The notes below the pieces were generated by a model. The model was not told the origin of the DNA. It searched no databases and worked only from the letters and a program-made list of their open reading frames with translations. A DNA stretch of 64,000 nucleotides, from NCBI GenBank assembly GCA_965656715.1, contig CBFHLR010000005.1:43149-107148 (forward strand), read 5' to 3'. Positions within the stretch are counted from its first letter, which is position 1. The number at the start of each line of letters is the position of its first letter. The stretch is from Coraliomargarita sp965656715. Its GTDB lineage: Bacteria > Verrucomicrobiota > Verrucomicrobiia > Opitutales > Coraliomargaritaceae. This document shows positions 8,686 to 16,619 of this stretch, piece by piece. The translations under genes were made by a program, and so were the position numbers.

Positions 8686-9762
8686 TCACCATGCCCGATA
8701 GCCACCGTCCAGGTGATAAAGTTTACTATATCCCCTAGAACGCAAAGCCGCCACCACCAAGTCGCTCACATCGCCCTGCTCACAAAACAAAAGCGTCTTC
8801 AGGCCCTCCTGAATCTCACAGCCTCTCTCAAACAACTGATCCACTTCACAATGCACTGCATCAACAATTGTGCCCTGCTCATACTTCTCAACAGAGCGAA
8901 TATCCAGCAAGCACAATGGTTGCTCTATAGACTGCGCCTGTTTCAATTCATCCACTGTCATTGAATGAGTGGTCCCTGATTCCACCTCTACAAATAATTC
9001 TGGAGGTCGAACATCCGGAAGACTAAAGCGCTGCACACAAACCGTAGACGTATTAATCGATAGCAATTGGCCCACACTGGGAGCCGCATTCCCACTGATG
9101 AGCTTGATCACTTCCAAGGCCTGAAGCTGTCCGACAATCGCCGCAGCGGCACCCAACACACCAGCAGCCGCACAGGATGGAGCCTCTCCACGCTCTGGGA
9201 AAAGCGCACGAAAGGAAGCCCCATACTTTGCCCAAAAGACCGACAACTGCGAACGATTCCGATACAGCGCCGCATGCACCCATGGACGATCAAACACTTC
9301 GCACTGTTCATCGATCAGATAACGGACATCTAAATTATCGGTCGCATCGACGACCAAGTCATGACGCGCAATCAACATCGCAGCATTTTCACCGGTCAAC
9401 ATCTGCTCGCATGCCTCAACTTGCACAAAAGGGTTTAGCTCAGAAAGACTTCGCTGCGCAGAAACTGCCTTACTCTGACCAACATCTGTGTCACGATGCA
9501 GCCATTGACGCGACAAGTTAGACCACTCTACCGAATCACCGTCGATTACCGTAAGCTGCCCCACTCCAGCACCAGCAAGCCCCTGCAAAACCGGACAACC
9601 TAAGCCCCCCGCTCCAACGACAAGCACCCGCGCAGTCTTTAATTTTTGCTGCCCCGACGTGCCCACTCCCGGCAAGAGCACATGCCGCGCATAGTATGCT
9701 AACTCCTCTTGCGAGAATGTTTGCTCAGGGTATGCCTCTGCAATTCTAGGAAGATAAGACAT
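8686..9762 (-). CDS. ThiF/MoeB-type adenylyltransferase fused to a rhodanese domain
   Basis: E1-like enzymes adenylate the C-terminus of ThiS/MoaD-type sulfur carriers. Residues about 20-250 are the ThiF domain, with VVGAGGLGCPVL (nucleotide loop), DGDSVEWSNLSRQ and DATDN. Residues about 265-358 are a rhodanese domain with candidate Cys in LLFCEQGD. Cys in PSCAAAGVLG is retained, but both CxxC zinc knuckles of canonical MoeB are absent: CYRCLFP is replaced by SFRALFP and no Cys pair follows. Its role in molybdopterin, thiamin or tRNA thiolation cannot be assigned because no carrier gene is adjacent. Confidence 0.85.
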   Translation of the reverse strand: MSYLPRIAEAYPEQTFSQEELAYYARHVLLPGVGTSGQQKLKTARVLVVGAGGLGCPVLQGLAGAGVGQLTVIDGDSVEWSNLSRQWLHRDTDVGQSKAVSAQRSLSELNPFVQVEACEQMLTGENAAMLIARHDLVVDATDNLDVRYLIDEQCEVFDRPWVHAALYRNRSQLSVFWAKYGASFRALFPERGEAPSCAAAGVLGAAAAIVGQLQALEVIKLISGNAAPSVGQLLSINTSTVCVQRFSLPDVRPPELFVEVESGTTHSMTVDELKQAQSIEQPLCLLDIRSVEKYEQGTIVDAVHCEVDQLFERGCEIQEGLKTLLFCEQGDVSDLVVAALRSRGYSKLYHLDGGYRAW

Positions 9763-9800
9763 CGCGTAACCAGACTATTGTATTGAATCTGCAGCAAAAC

Positions 9801-9838
9801 AAAAAAAAGGCGGGACCCCAAAATATGGAGCCCCGCCC
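9801..9838 (-). terminator. Intrinsic terminator of porin gene
   Basis: Read on the minus strand, an 11-bp GC-rich stem (GGCGGGGCTCC / GGGGTCCCGCC, two wobbles) is followed by eight Ts. It lies about 40 nt beyond the porin stop codon. Confidence 0.9.
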
Positions 9839-9878
9839 AACAACAACCTAACGATGATAAATTAAAATCGCGTTGGAC

Positions 9879-11123
9879 TTAGTAGACAAAGTTCACTTCG
9901 AACGTGAACATGTCTTTATCAGCGCCACCAACTGGTTTAGCGTTAGACCCTAGGCCAATGCCACCATCTTCACTGTAGCTACCATACTTACCAACCAGGT
10001 TAAGATACTTGTTGATCTTATAAGATGCAACCAAGTCGATTTCATCACCACCATCTTGGCCAGATGCAGCACCTGACTCAGCATCAAATGTGTGGTAAAT
10101 CAACTTAACAGGAATACCATTACCAACTGGAATCGTGTAACCGATATAACCATAGAAGTCCTCTAGGCCATTGTCATAACCAAATAGCGGCGTATATACA
10201 TCTGCAAAACCGTTGAACTTATGGACCGTCGCAACTGGAGTGCGGAAACCAGATTCAAGGATTTCAAAACCTGCGCCAAATGTGATACCAGCCACAACAG
10301 TAGAAAGATCACCAGCTAAGTAAGTTGCATTATCCTCTCCAACTGCATTTTCGTCGAAGTCCTGCTTCGCGACACTCGCAGCATACTTGAACTTCTGCTC
10401 ACCAAGGCTCACTGAACCAGTTGCACGCAGACCAAAAGTCTCATTTTCAAACAATACATTATCTGCATCGTCCATTTCGTAGTAGAAACCAGTCAGCTTA
10501 AAGTTATCGTAGAACTGATAGGAAACGTTCAGACCATAAGTGTCCATCTTGAAGTAGTCACCGTTCACACGGTTCACTGCATCTGAAAAGAAACCCTTAA
10601 CGGAGAGATTTTCGATACCTGTGTAGTCAGCGGTCGCCGCATCGAAAGTCTGGATGTTTTGACGCCAGCCAACGTGACCGATGAAGCGGTGATCATCGAG
10701 TGCGTAAATTTGGCGACCAACCTTGGCCTTACCATAATCCTCATTCGCATATGCAACCCAGAGTTGGTTAATGTCTGTGCCATCACCATCATCGTCGAGC
10801 GGGTGAATATCGTCATGGTCACCACCGAGACGAGTCAGAGTTTCACCTTCAGCCATTGCAGTAAAGCCATTGAAGTTTGGCGTTGTGTAACCGTAGCGCA
10901 CGCGTAGCGAAGTTCCGTCCCGGTCCTTGGAAGGATCTCCATTGTCGAGATCGAAGATCTCATAACGCGTGCGAGCGTTGATGTTGAACTTACCTGGAAC
11001 AGTTTCTTCAAGCTTGGCAGTTTGCTCGTCGAGGAAGCTCTCGACTGGATCCGCAGTGACATAAGACGCGCCACCAGCAACAGCCAGCACCGCGAAGAGT
11101 GATTTTGTAGTATGTGTATTCAT
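9879..11123 (-). CDS. Outer-membrane beta-barrel porin
   Basis: A 414-residue exported protein with a signal peptide (residues 1-24, ending near VTA). The mature part alternates aromatic and polar residues through many predicted beta strands and ends in FEVNFVY, a C-terminal aromatic BAM signal. NINARTRYEIFD at the start and the strand pattern resemble the alginate-export/phosphate-selective porin class. Asp-rich turns (DDDGDGTD) may bind calcium. It is monocistronic with its own terminator. A marine nutrient uptake role is inference; the substrate is unknown. Confidence 0.85.
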   Translation of the reverse strand: MNTHTTKSLFAVLAVAGGASYVTADPVESFLDEQTAKLEETVPGKFNINARTRYEIFDLDNGDPSKDRDGTSLRVRYGYTTPNFNGFTAMAEGETLTRLGGDHDDIHPLDDDGDGTDINQLWVAYANEDYGKAKVGRQIYALDDHRFIGHVGWRQNIQTFDAATADYTGIENLSVKGFFSDAVNRVNGDYFKMDTYGLNVSYQFYDNFKLTGFYYEMDDADNVLFENETFGLRATGSVSLGEQKFKYAASVAKQDFDENAVGEDNATYLAGDLSTVVAGITFGAGFEILESGFRTPVATVHKFNGFADVYTPLFGYDNGLEDFYGYIGYTIPVGNGIPVKLIYHTFDAESGAASGQDGGDEIDLVASYKINKYLNLVGKYGSYSEDGGIGLGSNAKPVGGADKDMFTFEVNFVY

Positions 11124-11321
11124 TTTCAGTTTCGTTTGTTAAGGATGCGCTTAATTTTGCACACAAAGGGTTTTAACAGTTTCCATGCCAATTACATTAA
11201 TCGACCTAATGCATCCATGAACTAAACTAATAAGAGGTGTGAATTCCATTGAAGCGTGTCTACGCCCCCATCGGGCATGAACACAGATACAAGTCGATTT
11301 CACTACATTCAGGCTCATCAC

Positions 11322-11741
11322 CTATTCACTACTGACATGTTCAAAAACCGCTAAATTCGTTTGCTCAAGGAAGTCCATCAATTGATCGTCGAACTTAAGC
11401 AAGGTATCGTGCAAGGGGCAAGGCTCACGATTCCCACACCAGTCGGGTCCAAAGGGACACATCGTGCGGTCACCCATTTTCTCGAACAGCACCACGATAT
11501 CCAACAGGACAATCTCCTCCGGTTTCTTTGCCAACCAATAGCCCCCTTTAGGCCCACGCGTGCCATCCACCAAGCCTGCTTGCGAGAGCACGACCAGCAA
11601 CTTAGCGACCAGTGGCTTCGATAACTGACGGCGATCCGCAATATCGAGCGAGCTCAACTTCGTCGCACCACTATCGTAAACCTCCGCGAGTAAACTCATC
11701 GCCGAAATCGCATTCTGAGCCGTCTTTCCGTATTTAAGCAT
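11322..11741 (-). CDS. Rrf2-family transcriptional regulator
   Basis: Small winged-helix regulator of the IscR/NsrR/CymR group. With ATG 11741 the product is 139 residues and begins MLKYGKTAQNAI, the usual family start; the longer frame uses a GTG at 11765. The helix-turn-helix spans about residues 26-70 with GPKGGY in the wing. Cys95, Cys102 and Cys108 match the three-Cys Fe-S motif of NsrR/IscR with slightly longer first spacing. It is divergent from the yecH-like gene, with a perfect palindrome in between that is its likely operator. Confidence 0.9.
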   Translation of the reverse strand: MLKYGKTAQNAISAMSLLAEVYDSGATKLSSLDIADRRQLSKPLVAKLLVVLSQAGLVDGTRGPKGGYWLAKKPEEIVLLDIVVLFEKMGDRTMCPFGPDWCGNREPCPLHDTLLKFDDQLMDFLEQTNLAVFEHVSSE

Positions 11742-11801
11742 ATCTTTAGCACGACACTGTGCCACTCCCTCACGAGCACAATAATTGTTTACATCTCAAG
11801 T

Positions 11802-11837
11802 AATTTAATTAAAGAATAAATATTCTTTAATTAAATT
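11802..11837. promoter_or_regulatory. 36-bp perfect AT-rich palindrome, likely Rrf2 operator
   Basis: Two 17-nt arms (AATTTAATTAAAGAATA and its exact reverse complement) flank a 2-nt AA centre. It lies between the divergent Rrf2 gene (start 11741) and the yecH-like gene (start 11846), ending 8 nt before the latter. AT-rich dyads of this kind are typical of NsrR/Rrf2 sites. The protein-site pairing is inferred from position. Confidence 0.75.
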
Positions 11838-11845
11838 CAGCAATT

Positions 11846-12124
11846 ATGAAACTCGAATCAATTGACGCAGGCTCGCCGAAGATGGCGGAGCAAATCCACG
11901 GCCACGAAGTCCTCGAAATGATGATCGCTTCGGGCATTCAATATAGCGTCGCTAGCTTAGAGGCAGCGATCCACGAGAAATGCGGCACCGAAGCGCGATT
12001 TCACATCTGCTCCGGCGGCGGCATGACTGCGTCGCAGCTGATCGAAACACTCTGGGCCAAAGGCAAGTTCGCCGGCACCCCCGAGGCTTTCGCCTTCGAC
12101 ACCAGCAAACGCTGTAATCACTAG
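11846..12124 (+). CDS. YecH-family metal-binding protein
   Basis: A 92-residue protein with the family pattern IHGHEVLEMMI near residues 17-27, ARFHICSGGGMTASQL near 49-64, KGKF, and a C-terminal CNH. His and Cys residues are placed to bind a metal. ATG 11846 directly follows the palindrome; an internal ATG at 11882 would give a length closer to E. coli YecH and is a real alternative. The gene is probably co-regulated with the downstream cupin by the divergent Rrf2 regulator. Physiological role unknown. Confidence 0.85.
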   Translation: MKLESIDAGSPKMAEQIHGHEVLEMMIASGIQYSVASLEAAIHEKCGTEARFHICSGGGMTASQLIETLWAKGKFAGTPEAFAFDTSKRCNH

Positions 12125-12144
12125 GCGGGCACCTCTGTGCCCTT

Positions 12145-12246
12145 GAACGTCGAACGCTCAACACTGAACTTCGAATACTGATACAATGGATTTAAAACCA
12201 AACCAAAATTCAACATTGGACGTTCGATATTCAACGTTCGACGTTC
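12145..12246. repeat. Composite inverted repeat, GAACGTCGAACGYTYAAC type
   Basis: Left arm 12145-12175 and right arm 12209-12246 are near reverse complements built from the words GAACGTCGAACG and CGTTCGACGTTC. Related elements lie at 31645-31674 and 34286-34389. The right arm runs into the reading frame ahead of the cupin gene, which argues for a start downstream of it. Confidence 0.8.
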
Positions 12247-12269
12247 CAAAGCCGCCGCTCGTAAAGAAC

Positions 12270-12587
12270 ATGCCTAAGGCCGAAGCCGTTGACCTCGGTT
12301 CGCTGGTCGACTATCAGGACGGCCAAGTCATCAGCCGCACGCTCGCACAGAACAAGTATCTCAATCTGACTGTCTTTGCCTTCGCCAAGGGCGAAGGCCT
12401 CAGCACGCATAGCTCCACCGGCGACGCCATGGTGCAAGTGCTCGACGGCACAGGCATCCTCACCGTCGATGGCCAGGCACATAGCGTGCCCGCGGGACAG
12501 ACAATCGTCCTACCAGCGAACATTCCGCACGCGGTCGACGCACCGGAGAATTTCAAGATGCTGCTGACCGTCGTAAAACCAGTTTAA
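12270..12587 (+). CDS. Single-domain cupin protein
   Basis: A 105-residue small cupin from ATG 12270. The motif with HSSTGDAMVQVLDG (cupin motif 1, first metal His) and LPANIPHAVDAPE (motif 2 His) are both visible. The frame is open back to an ATG at 12186, but that extension translates the intergenic repeat, so the internal start is preferred. It follows the yecH-like gene and probably belongs to the same Rrf2-controlled unit. The substrate is unknown. Confidence 0.85.
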   Translation: MPKAEAVDLGSLVDYQDGQVISRTLAQNKYLNLTVFAFAKGEGLSTHSSTGDAMVQVLDGTGILTVDGQAHSVPAGQTIVLPANIPHAVDAPENFKMLLTVVKPV

Positions 12588-12598
12588 CTACAAAAGCT

Positions 12599-12637
12599 CC
12601 CCTCCTTTTCAAGGAGGGGTCACTTGCTTGCCAAGTG
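12599..12637. terminator. Double hairpin between convergent cupin and fabI
   Basis: CCCCTCCTT-TTC-AAGGAGGGG (9-bp stem, 12599-12619) is followed at once by a smaller CACTTG/CAAGTG stem (12621-12637). There is no long T-run. The location between two convergent stop codons supports a termination or mRNA-end role. Confidence 0.65.
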
Positions 12638-12645
12638 GGGGTGGT

Positions 12646-13452
12646 CTACTTCTCTGGACGCATTGCCAGACGCACCACTTCCTTATCGAAGTAGTTACGG
12701 TCCATACCTGCGTTCACGACGATTCCTTGGCCATTGATCCCGCTCGAAGCCGGGCTCAAGAGGAAGACTGCGGTGTTCGCAACCTCCTGCGTGGTCAGAT
12801 TCTGCTTACGGAAGGTCAACTTCTCTGCGTAGAGGTAACTCTCCAAGTAGCCTGGAATGCCCGCCGACGCACTGGTCTTGAGCGGCCCGGCATTCACAGT
12901 ATTGAAGCGCACACGTGTGTCCGCACCGAAAGACTTAGCCAAATTGTAAGAGCAGGTCTCCAGCGCCGACTTAATCGGCGCCATGTAGCCGTAGTTCTCA
13001 GCCGTCACGTCCGTCGACGAAATACCGATCGACACCACCGAGGCATCCTCGGTCAAATATGGCTTAAAGGCATTGGCAACTTCCACCAGCGAGAAGGCCG
13101 AAATCGAAGTTGCCTGCAGGAAGTCCTTCTTCACAGTCTCATGGAAGGGCTTGAAGCCCTCCGAGTAGTTCGCGAAGGCAATCGAATGCACGATACCATC
13201 GAGCTGACCATAGTCCGCAGCAACTTGCTCGGCGAGTGCGGTGATCTGTTCCGAAAATTCAACGTCGCAAATGTAAGCCTTACGGTCCCCCAGCAGCTTC
13301 TGCAGGCTCTCCAATCGGGCCTCAGAGCGCACACTGTGAATGACCTCCGCACCCAGCTCTTCGAGCGACTTGGTGATCCCCCATGCCACGCTCTTACGAT
13401 TCGCCACGCCCATCACGAGGTAGCGCTTCCCTTCAAAATTCAAAAAGCTCAC
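12646..13452 (-). CDS. fabI: Enoyl-ACP reductase (FabI type)
   Basis: NADH/NADPH-dependent last step of the fatty-acid elongation cycle. The 268-residue short-chain dehydrogenase fold has the FabI-style nucleotide segment GVANRKSVAWGI at about 15-26, HSIAFAN near 88 and the Tyr-x6-Lys pair in YGYMAPIK, plus NTVNAGPLKT. The start is GTG 13452 in a GTGA overlap with the stop of the upstream dehydratase, a clear coupling. FabI is the binding target of triclosan-type inhibitors; no resistance feature is judged here. Confidence 0.93.
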   Translation of the reverse strand: MSFLNFEGKRYLVMGVANRKSVAWGITKSLEELGAEVIHSVRSEARLESLQKLLGDRKAYICDVEFSEQITALAEQVAADYGQLDGIVHSIAFANYSEGFKPFHETVKKDFLQATSISAFSLVEVANAFKPYLTEDASVVSIGISSTDVTAENYGYMAPIKSALETCSYNLAKSFGADTRVRFNTVNAGPLKTSASAGIPGYLESYLYAEKLTFRKQNLTTQEVANTAVFLLSPASSGINGQGIVVNAGMDRNYFDKEVVRLAMRPEK

Positions 13453-13892
13453 TGACCTGCCTCCGGTTCCAACATTGCCAGCGCGAACTCAATCGTCAGC
13501 GCAGGCTTACCATTCTTGAGCACCTTGCCCTTCAAGAAGAAGAACTTGCTCACGGTCTCCTTCATCGTGACATCAATCGTCACTTCATCGCCCGGCTTCA
13601 CCATTTGCTTGAAGCGCGCGTCCGAAATACGCGACAGCACAGGCGTCACATCCTGAAGAGAGCGGCCTTCTTTTTCAATTTGCTTGGCGAGATAGATAGC
13701 ACCGGTCTGGAAACAGGCTTCGCAGAGCAGCACGCCCGGCATAATTGGATTGCCCGGATAGTGGCCCTCAAACTGCGGTTCTTCCATGCGGATGGTGCGC
13801 TTACAGGTCGCTCCGTCTTCACGAATTTCGACAATTTCGTCGACAAAGAGGAAGGGCGGGCGGTGCGGGATCGTGCGTAAAATTTCGTCCAT
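13449..13892 (-). CDS. fabZ: 3-hydroxyacyl-ACP dehydratase, FabZ type
   Basis: A 147-residue hot-dog-fold dehydratase of fatty-acid synthesis. The catalytic His is in IPHRPPFLFVD (residues 8-18), the family loop HYPGNPIMPGV is near 44-54, and the acidic residue in LLCEACFQ aligns with the catalytic Glu of FabZ. It is co-translated with fabI by a 4-nt overlap, so the two act in consecutive steps of the same cycle. ATG 13892 is the first codon of the domain. Confidence 0.92.
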   Translation of the reverse strand: MDEILRTIPHRPPFLFVDEIVEIREDGATCKRTIRMEEPQFEGHYPGNPIMPGVLLCEACFQTGAIYLAKQIEKEGRSLQDVTPVLSRISDARFKQMVKPGDEVTIDVTMKETVSKFFFLKGKVLKNGKPALTIEFALAMLEPEAGQ

Positions 13893-13975
13893 AATGCGGC
13901 AGTGAAGCCCGATTCACCCGAAATGCACGAACAAATCGCGGATTTCTGCGCAAAATCACGAACCACAAGACATAA

Positions 13976-14242
13976 AATCCCGCCATTTGGATTGCAGGAA
14001 GACACCGCATTGAGTTAAGCGCGACCGTCCGCTGGCTCAACGAATACGACCTCGATAACAGCTACGTCAGCGGTGCGGTCGACGTCGGCATGAACGTCTG
14101 GAAATTCGTCTGGGTAACCGTCGGCTACTCCTACGACGATTTCGACGCCGACCTCGCAAGCCAGGATTATTCCGGCGACGGCTTCTTCGTGAAGTTCCGC
14201 TTCAAGTTCGACGAGAACACCCTCGATAGCCTGAAGTTCTAA
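13976..14242 (+). pseudogene. 5'-truncated outer-membrane beta-barrel protein remnant
   Basis: The frame ending at TAA 14240-14242 is open back to a stop at 13973 and has no start until an internal ATG at 14099. Translated, it gives alternating aromatic strands such as RWLNEYDLDNSYVSGAVDVG, VTVGYSYDDFDADL, DYSGDGFFVKFRFKFDE and ends DSLKF. This is the C-terminal barrel of a large surface or cell-wall protein. The N-terminal portion is missing from the preceding 80 bp, so I read it as the decayed tail of a deleted gene. Confidence 0.65.
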
Positions 14243-14252
14243 CAGAGACGTA

Positions 14253-14280
14253 TTGACCCACCCGAAATAGGGTCTACATT
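14253..14280 (+). promoter_or_regulatory. Sigma-70-like promoter with dyad, ECF sigma gene
   Basis: TTGACC (14253-14258), 16-nt spacer, TACATT (14275-14280). The spacer holds a GACCC/GGGTC dyad (14255-14274). The ATG is at 14291, so the leader would be only a few nucleotides or absent. Confidence 0.5.
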
Positions 14281-14290
14281 TCAGCACTGA

Positions 14291-14884
14291 ATGCCGAACG
14301 ACTCGCAACCGAAAGTCCCCATCACACCGCCTGATCAGTGGGTCGATCAATATGGCGACTACCTGTTCGGATTTGCGATGTCTCGCCTCCGCAACCCGGA
14401 AGCGGCTCAGGACTGCGTGCAAGACACCTTCATGGCCGGCATCAAAGCACTCGATCGCTTCGACGGTAGCCGCGACATCAAATTCTGGCTACGTGGTATC
14501 ATGCGCAACAAGATCGTCGATCAGATCCGCAAATCGGTCAAAGAGAACAAAGTCAACATCGACAGCGAAGACGAAGCGATGATGGAGAGCTTCTGGTTCA
14601 AATACAGTGGTATCACCACAACGAACCCCGACCCTTGGCAGTTCAACCCGCGCAAGTCCTACGACAACACCGAATTCTGGGCGGTTTTCGAGCGTTGCAT
14701 CGACGACGTCAAAGATCCCGCGCGCCAAGCATTCATCCTCAAAGTGCTGGAAGACCAAACAACTGAAGAAGTTTGTAAGGTCATGGACATCACTCCGAAC
14801 TATCTATGGGTTCTGTTGCACCGCGCCCGCGCTCAACTCAAAACAGCGCTGGAAGCCAACTGGACAGGCCCCGAAGCCGATTAA
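14291..14884 (+). CDS. ECF RNA polymerase sigma factor
   Basis: A 197-residue sigma-70-family factor. Region 2 is seen in YGDYLFGFAMSRL and DCVQDTFMAGIKAL (residues about 20-55), and region 4 in TTEEVCKVMDITPNYLWVLL (about 154-175). The linker is unusually long and acidic. A ZAS-type anti-sigma gene starts 6 nt downstream, which fits an ECF/anti-sigma pair. The regulon is unknown. A promoter with an internal dyad lies directly upstream. Confidence 0.92.
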   Translation: MPNDSQPKVPITPPDQWVDQYGDYLFGFAMSRLRNPEAAQDCVQDTFMAGIKALDRFDGSRDIKFWLRGIMRNKIVDQIRKSVKENKVNIDSEDEAMMESFWFKYSGITTTNPDPWQFNPRKSYDNTEFWAVFERCIDDVKDPARQAFILKVLEDQTTEEVCKVMDITPNYLWVLLHRARAQLKTALEANWTGPEAD

Positions 14885-14890
14885 TTTTCC

Positions 14891-15160
14891 ATGTTCACCT
14901 GTAAACAAGTCTCCAAAACACTGCTCAAAACAGATTACGAGAACCTCTCTCCAATGAAGAAGTTCTTCCTGCGCCTGCATATACGCCTGTGTTTTGTCTG
15001 CGGCAAATACAACCGACAGGTGATCGACAGTCAGGATATGTGCCGCCATTACAAAGCGCACGATCACGACGTCGCAGCGGAGCGGCCTAAAATGGACGAC
15101 GAAAAGAAGGCCGCACTCAAGGCCATGCTCAACGAGCAGACTAAATACTGGGACACATAA
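14891..15160 (+). CDS. Small zinc-finger (ZAS) anti-sigma factor
   Basis: An 89-residue soluble protein. Cys4 and the HxxxCxxC motif His30-Cys34-Cys37 form the ZAS zinc site used by RsrA/ChrR-type anti-sigma factors. There is no transmembrane segment, so sensing would be cytosolic, redox or metal. It is coupled to the upstream ECF sigma gene (6-nt gap), its probable partner. Confidence 0.82.
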   Translation: MFTCKQVSKTLLKTDYENLSPMKKFFLRLHIRLCFVCGKYNRQVIDSQDMCRHYKAHDHDVAAERPKMDDEKKAALKAMLNEQTKYWDT

Positions 15161-15210
15161 TTGAGCATCGCTTAGCTTGCGTCTCGTTCAATCCATGACA
15201 GGCTGAGGAC

Positions 15211-16536
15211 ATGGAGCCATGCGATACCCCAGCCTGTCAGTCCGCCCGCGAAATCTTCCATGAACTGGAAGAGTATTACGACGAGCATAACCTCTACTTT
15301 CAAACCATCGGCTCCGTGCTGGAGGCCGCCAATTTGTTGGACGTGCACCACCGCTTGAAGCTGATCCTCACCCAGCCGAAAAATGAGATCATGGTCCACT
15401 GCCCTGTGCAGATGGAGGACGGCACTTGGCAACTCGTCAAAGGCTACCGCGTGCAACACAACAATGTGCTCGGCCCCTACAAGGGCGGCATCCGTTATCA
15501 CCACGAGGTCAAGCTCGACGAGGTGAAGACACTCGCACTACTCATGACCATGAAGTGTGCGCTCGCCCGCCTGCCCTTTGGCGGCGCCAAGGGTGCGCTC
15601 AAGGTCGATCCGCGCGCACTCAGCGAAGCCGAGCTGATGCGTGTCACGCGCCGGATGACCGCTGCGCTCGGTGACAACATTGGCCCCGACTATGACATAC
15701 CTGCCCCCGACGTCGGCACCAACGCACAAGTCATGGCTTGGATGGCCGATACTTATATCAACTTTGCTGAATCCTCCAACCGCGTCACTGCGCGCGGCGT
15801 GGTGACTGGCAAGCCACTCGAATTCGGTGGCTCCGCAGGCCGCGAGAAAGCCACTGGTCAAGGACTCGTCTTCGTCTTGGAAGAACTGCTCCCCGGCATG
15901 GGCATGCAGATCGATCAGCTCAGCTTCAGCCTGATCGGTTATGGTAACGTCGGTTCTTGGACGGGCCGCCTGCTGCAACAGCTCGGTTCCACCCTGCGTG
16001 CCGTCATGGACCATACGGGAGCCATTTACTGCGTGGATGGCATCGATGCCGAAGCACTCGCCACTCATGTAGCAGAAACCGGCGGCGTGAAAGGCTACTC
16101 CAAAGCCGAAGCCATCAGCAACGAAACCTTCTACGCCACCGAAGTCGATCTATTCATCCCCGCCGCGCTGGAACAGATGGTCGACCTCGAGCACGCTGAG
16201 CGTATGAACTGCAAGGTGCTGGTCGAAGGCGCGAATGCCCCGACCACACCGCGGGCAGAGCGTCACCTACTCGATAAGGGCGTCGAAGTGCTACCCGCCA
16301 TTCTATGTAATGCCGGCGGTGTGACTGTCAGTTACTTCGAGTGGAAGCAAAACCGCCAGTCCGAAACTTGGGACGAAGAACTCGTCGACGAAAAACTGCG
16401 CAAAGTCATGAACCGCTCCGCACAACGCGTGCTGGATACGGCCAAGCGCCTGGACTGCAATATGCGGATCGCCTCCTACGCCGCCGCCATCGAACACATC
16501 GACAACGTCTACGAAATGCGTGGGGTGTTCCCGTAA
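15211..16536 (+). CDS. Glu/Leu/Phe/Val dehydrogenase, probably glutamate dehydrogenase
   Basis: A 441-residue Glu/Leu/Phe/Val dehydrogenase. The active-site Lys is in LPFGGAKGAL, the upstream K-G-Y-R region and GPYKGGIRYH are conserved, and DIPAPDVGTN and the Rossmann segment LIGYGNVGSW are present. It interconverts glutamate and 2-oxoglutarate plus ammonium, complementing glnII at 5680. The ATG is preceded by GAGG, one of the few Shine-Dalgarno-like sites in the window. The extra acidic, Cys-containing N-terminus (MEPCDTPACQS) is unusual. Confidence 0.93.
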   Translation: MEPCDTPACQSAREIFHELEEYYDEHNLYFQTIGSVLEAANLLDVHHRLKLILTQPKNEIMVHCPVQMEDGTWQLVKGYRVQHNNVLGPYKGGIRYHHEVKLDEVKTLALLMTMKCALARLPFGGAKGALKVDPRALSEAELMRVTRRMTAALGDNIGPDYDIPAPDVGTNAQVMAWMADTYINFAESSNRVTARGVVTGKPLEFGGSAGREKATGQGLVFVLEELLPGMGMQIDQLSFSLIGYGNVGSWTGRLLQQLGSTLRAVMDHTGAIYCVDGIDAEALATHVAETGGVKGYSKAEAISNETFYATEVDLFIPAALEQMVDLEHAERMNCKVLVEGANAPTTPRAERHLLDKGVEVLPAILCNAGGVTVSYFEWKQNRQSETWDEELVDEKLRKVMNRSAQRVLDTAKRLDCNMRIASYAAAIEHIDNVYEMRGVFP

Positions 16537-16540
16537 AAAA

Positions 16541-16619
16541 TTAGAGGCAGAACAATTATTGGCAGAATAATTTCCTGCTCATACGTCAGCTAAGAGAAAT
16601 TATTCTGCCAAATCTCTAA
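16541..16619. repeat. Nested palindrome between gdh and queF
   Basis: Perfect 14-nt arms GGCAGAATAATTTC (16561-16574) and GAAATTATTCTGCC (16596-16609) are enclosed by outer TTAGAG/CTCTAA. It separates two convergent genes and touches the queF stop codon. It may form an mRNA-end hairpin for both. Confidence 0.75.

Noticed and set aside
11124..11321. Sigma-54 promoter for the porin gene on the minus strand
   Set aside because: A good -24 half (TTGGCATG) exists but the -12 half is CTGTT without the invariant GC, so the match is inadequate.
12628..13455. 275-residue plus-strand frame opposite fabI
   Set aside because: A complement of the fabI gene with Arg/His-rich low-quality translation.
14015..14422. 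Minus-strand 135-residue frame over the sigma factor start
   Set aside because: It is the antisense shadow of the barrel remnant and the ECF sigma gene, with no recognisable features of its own.
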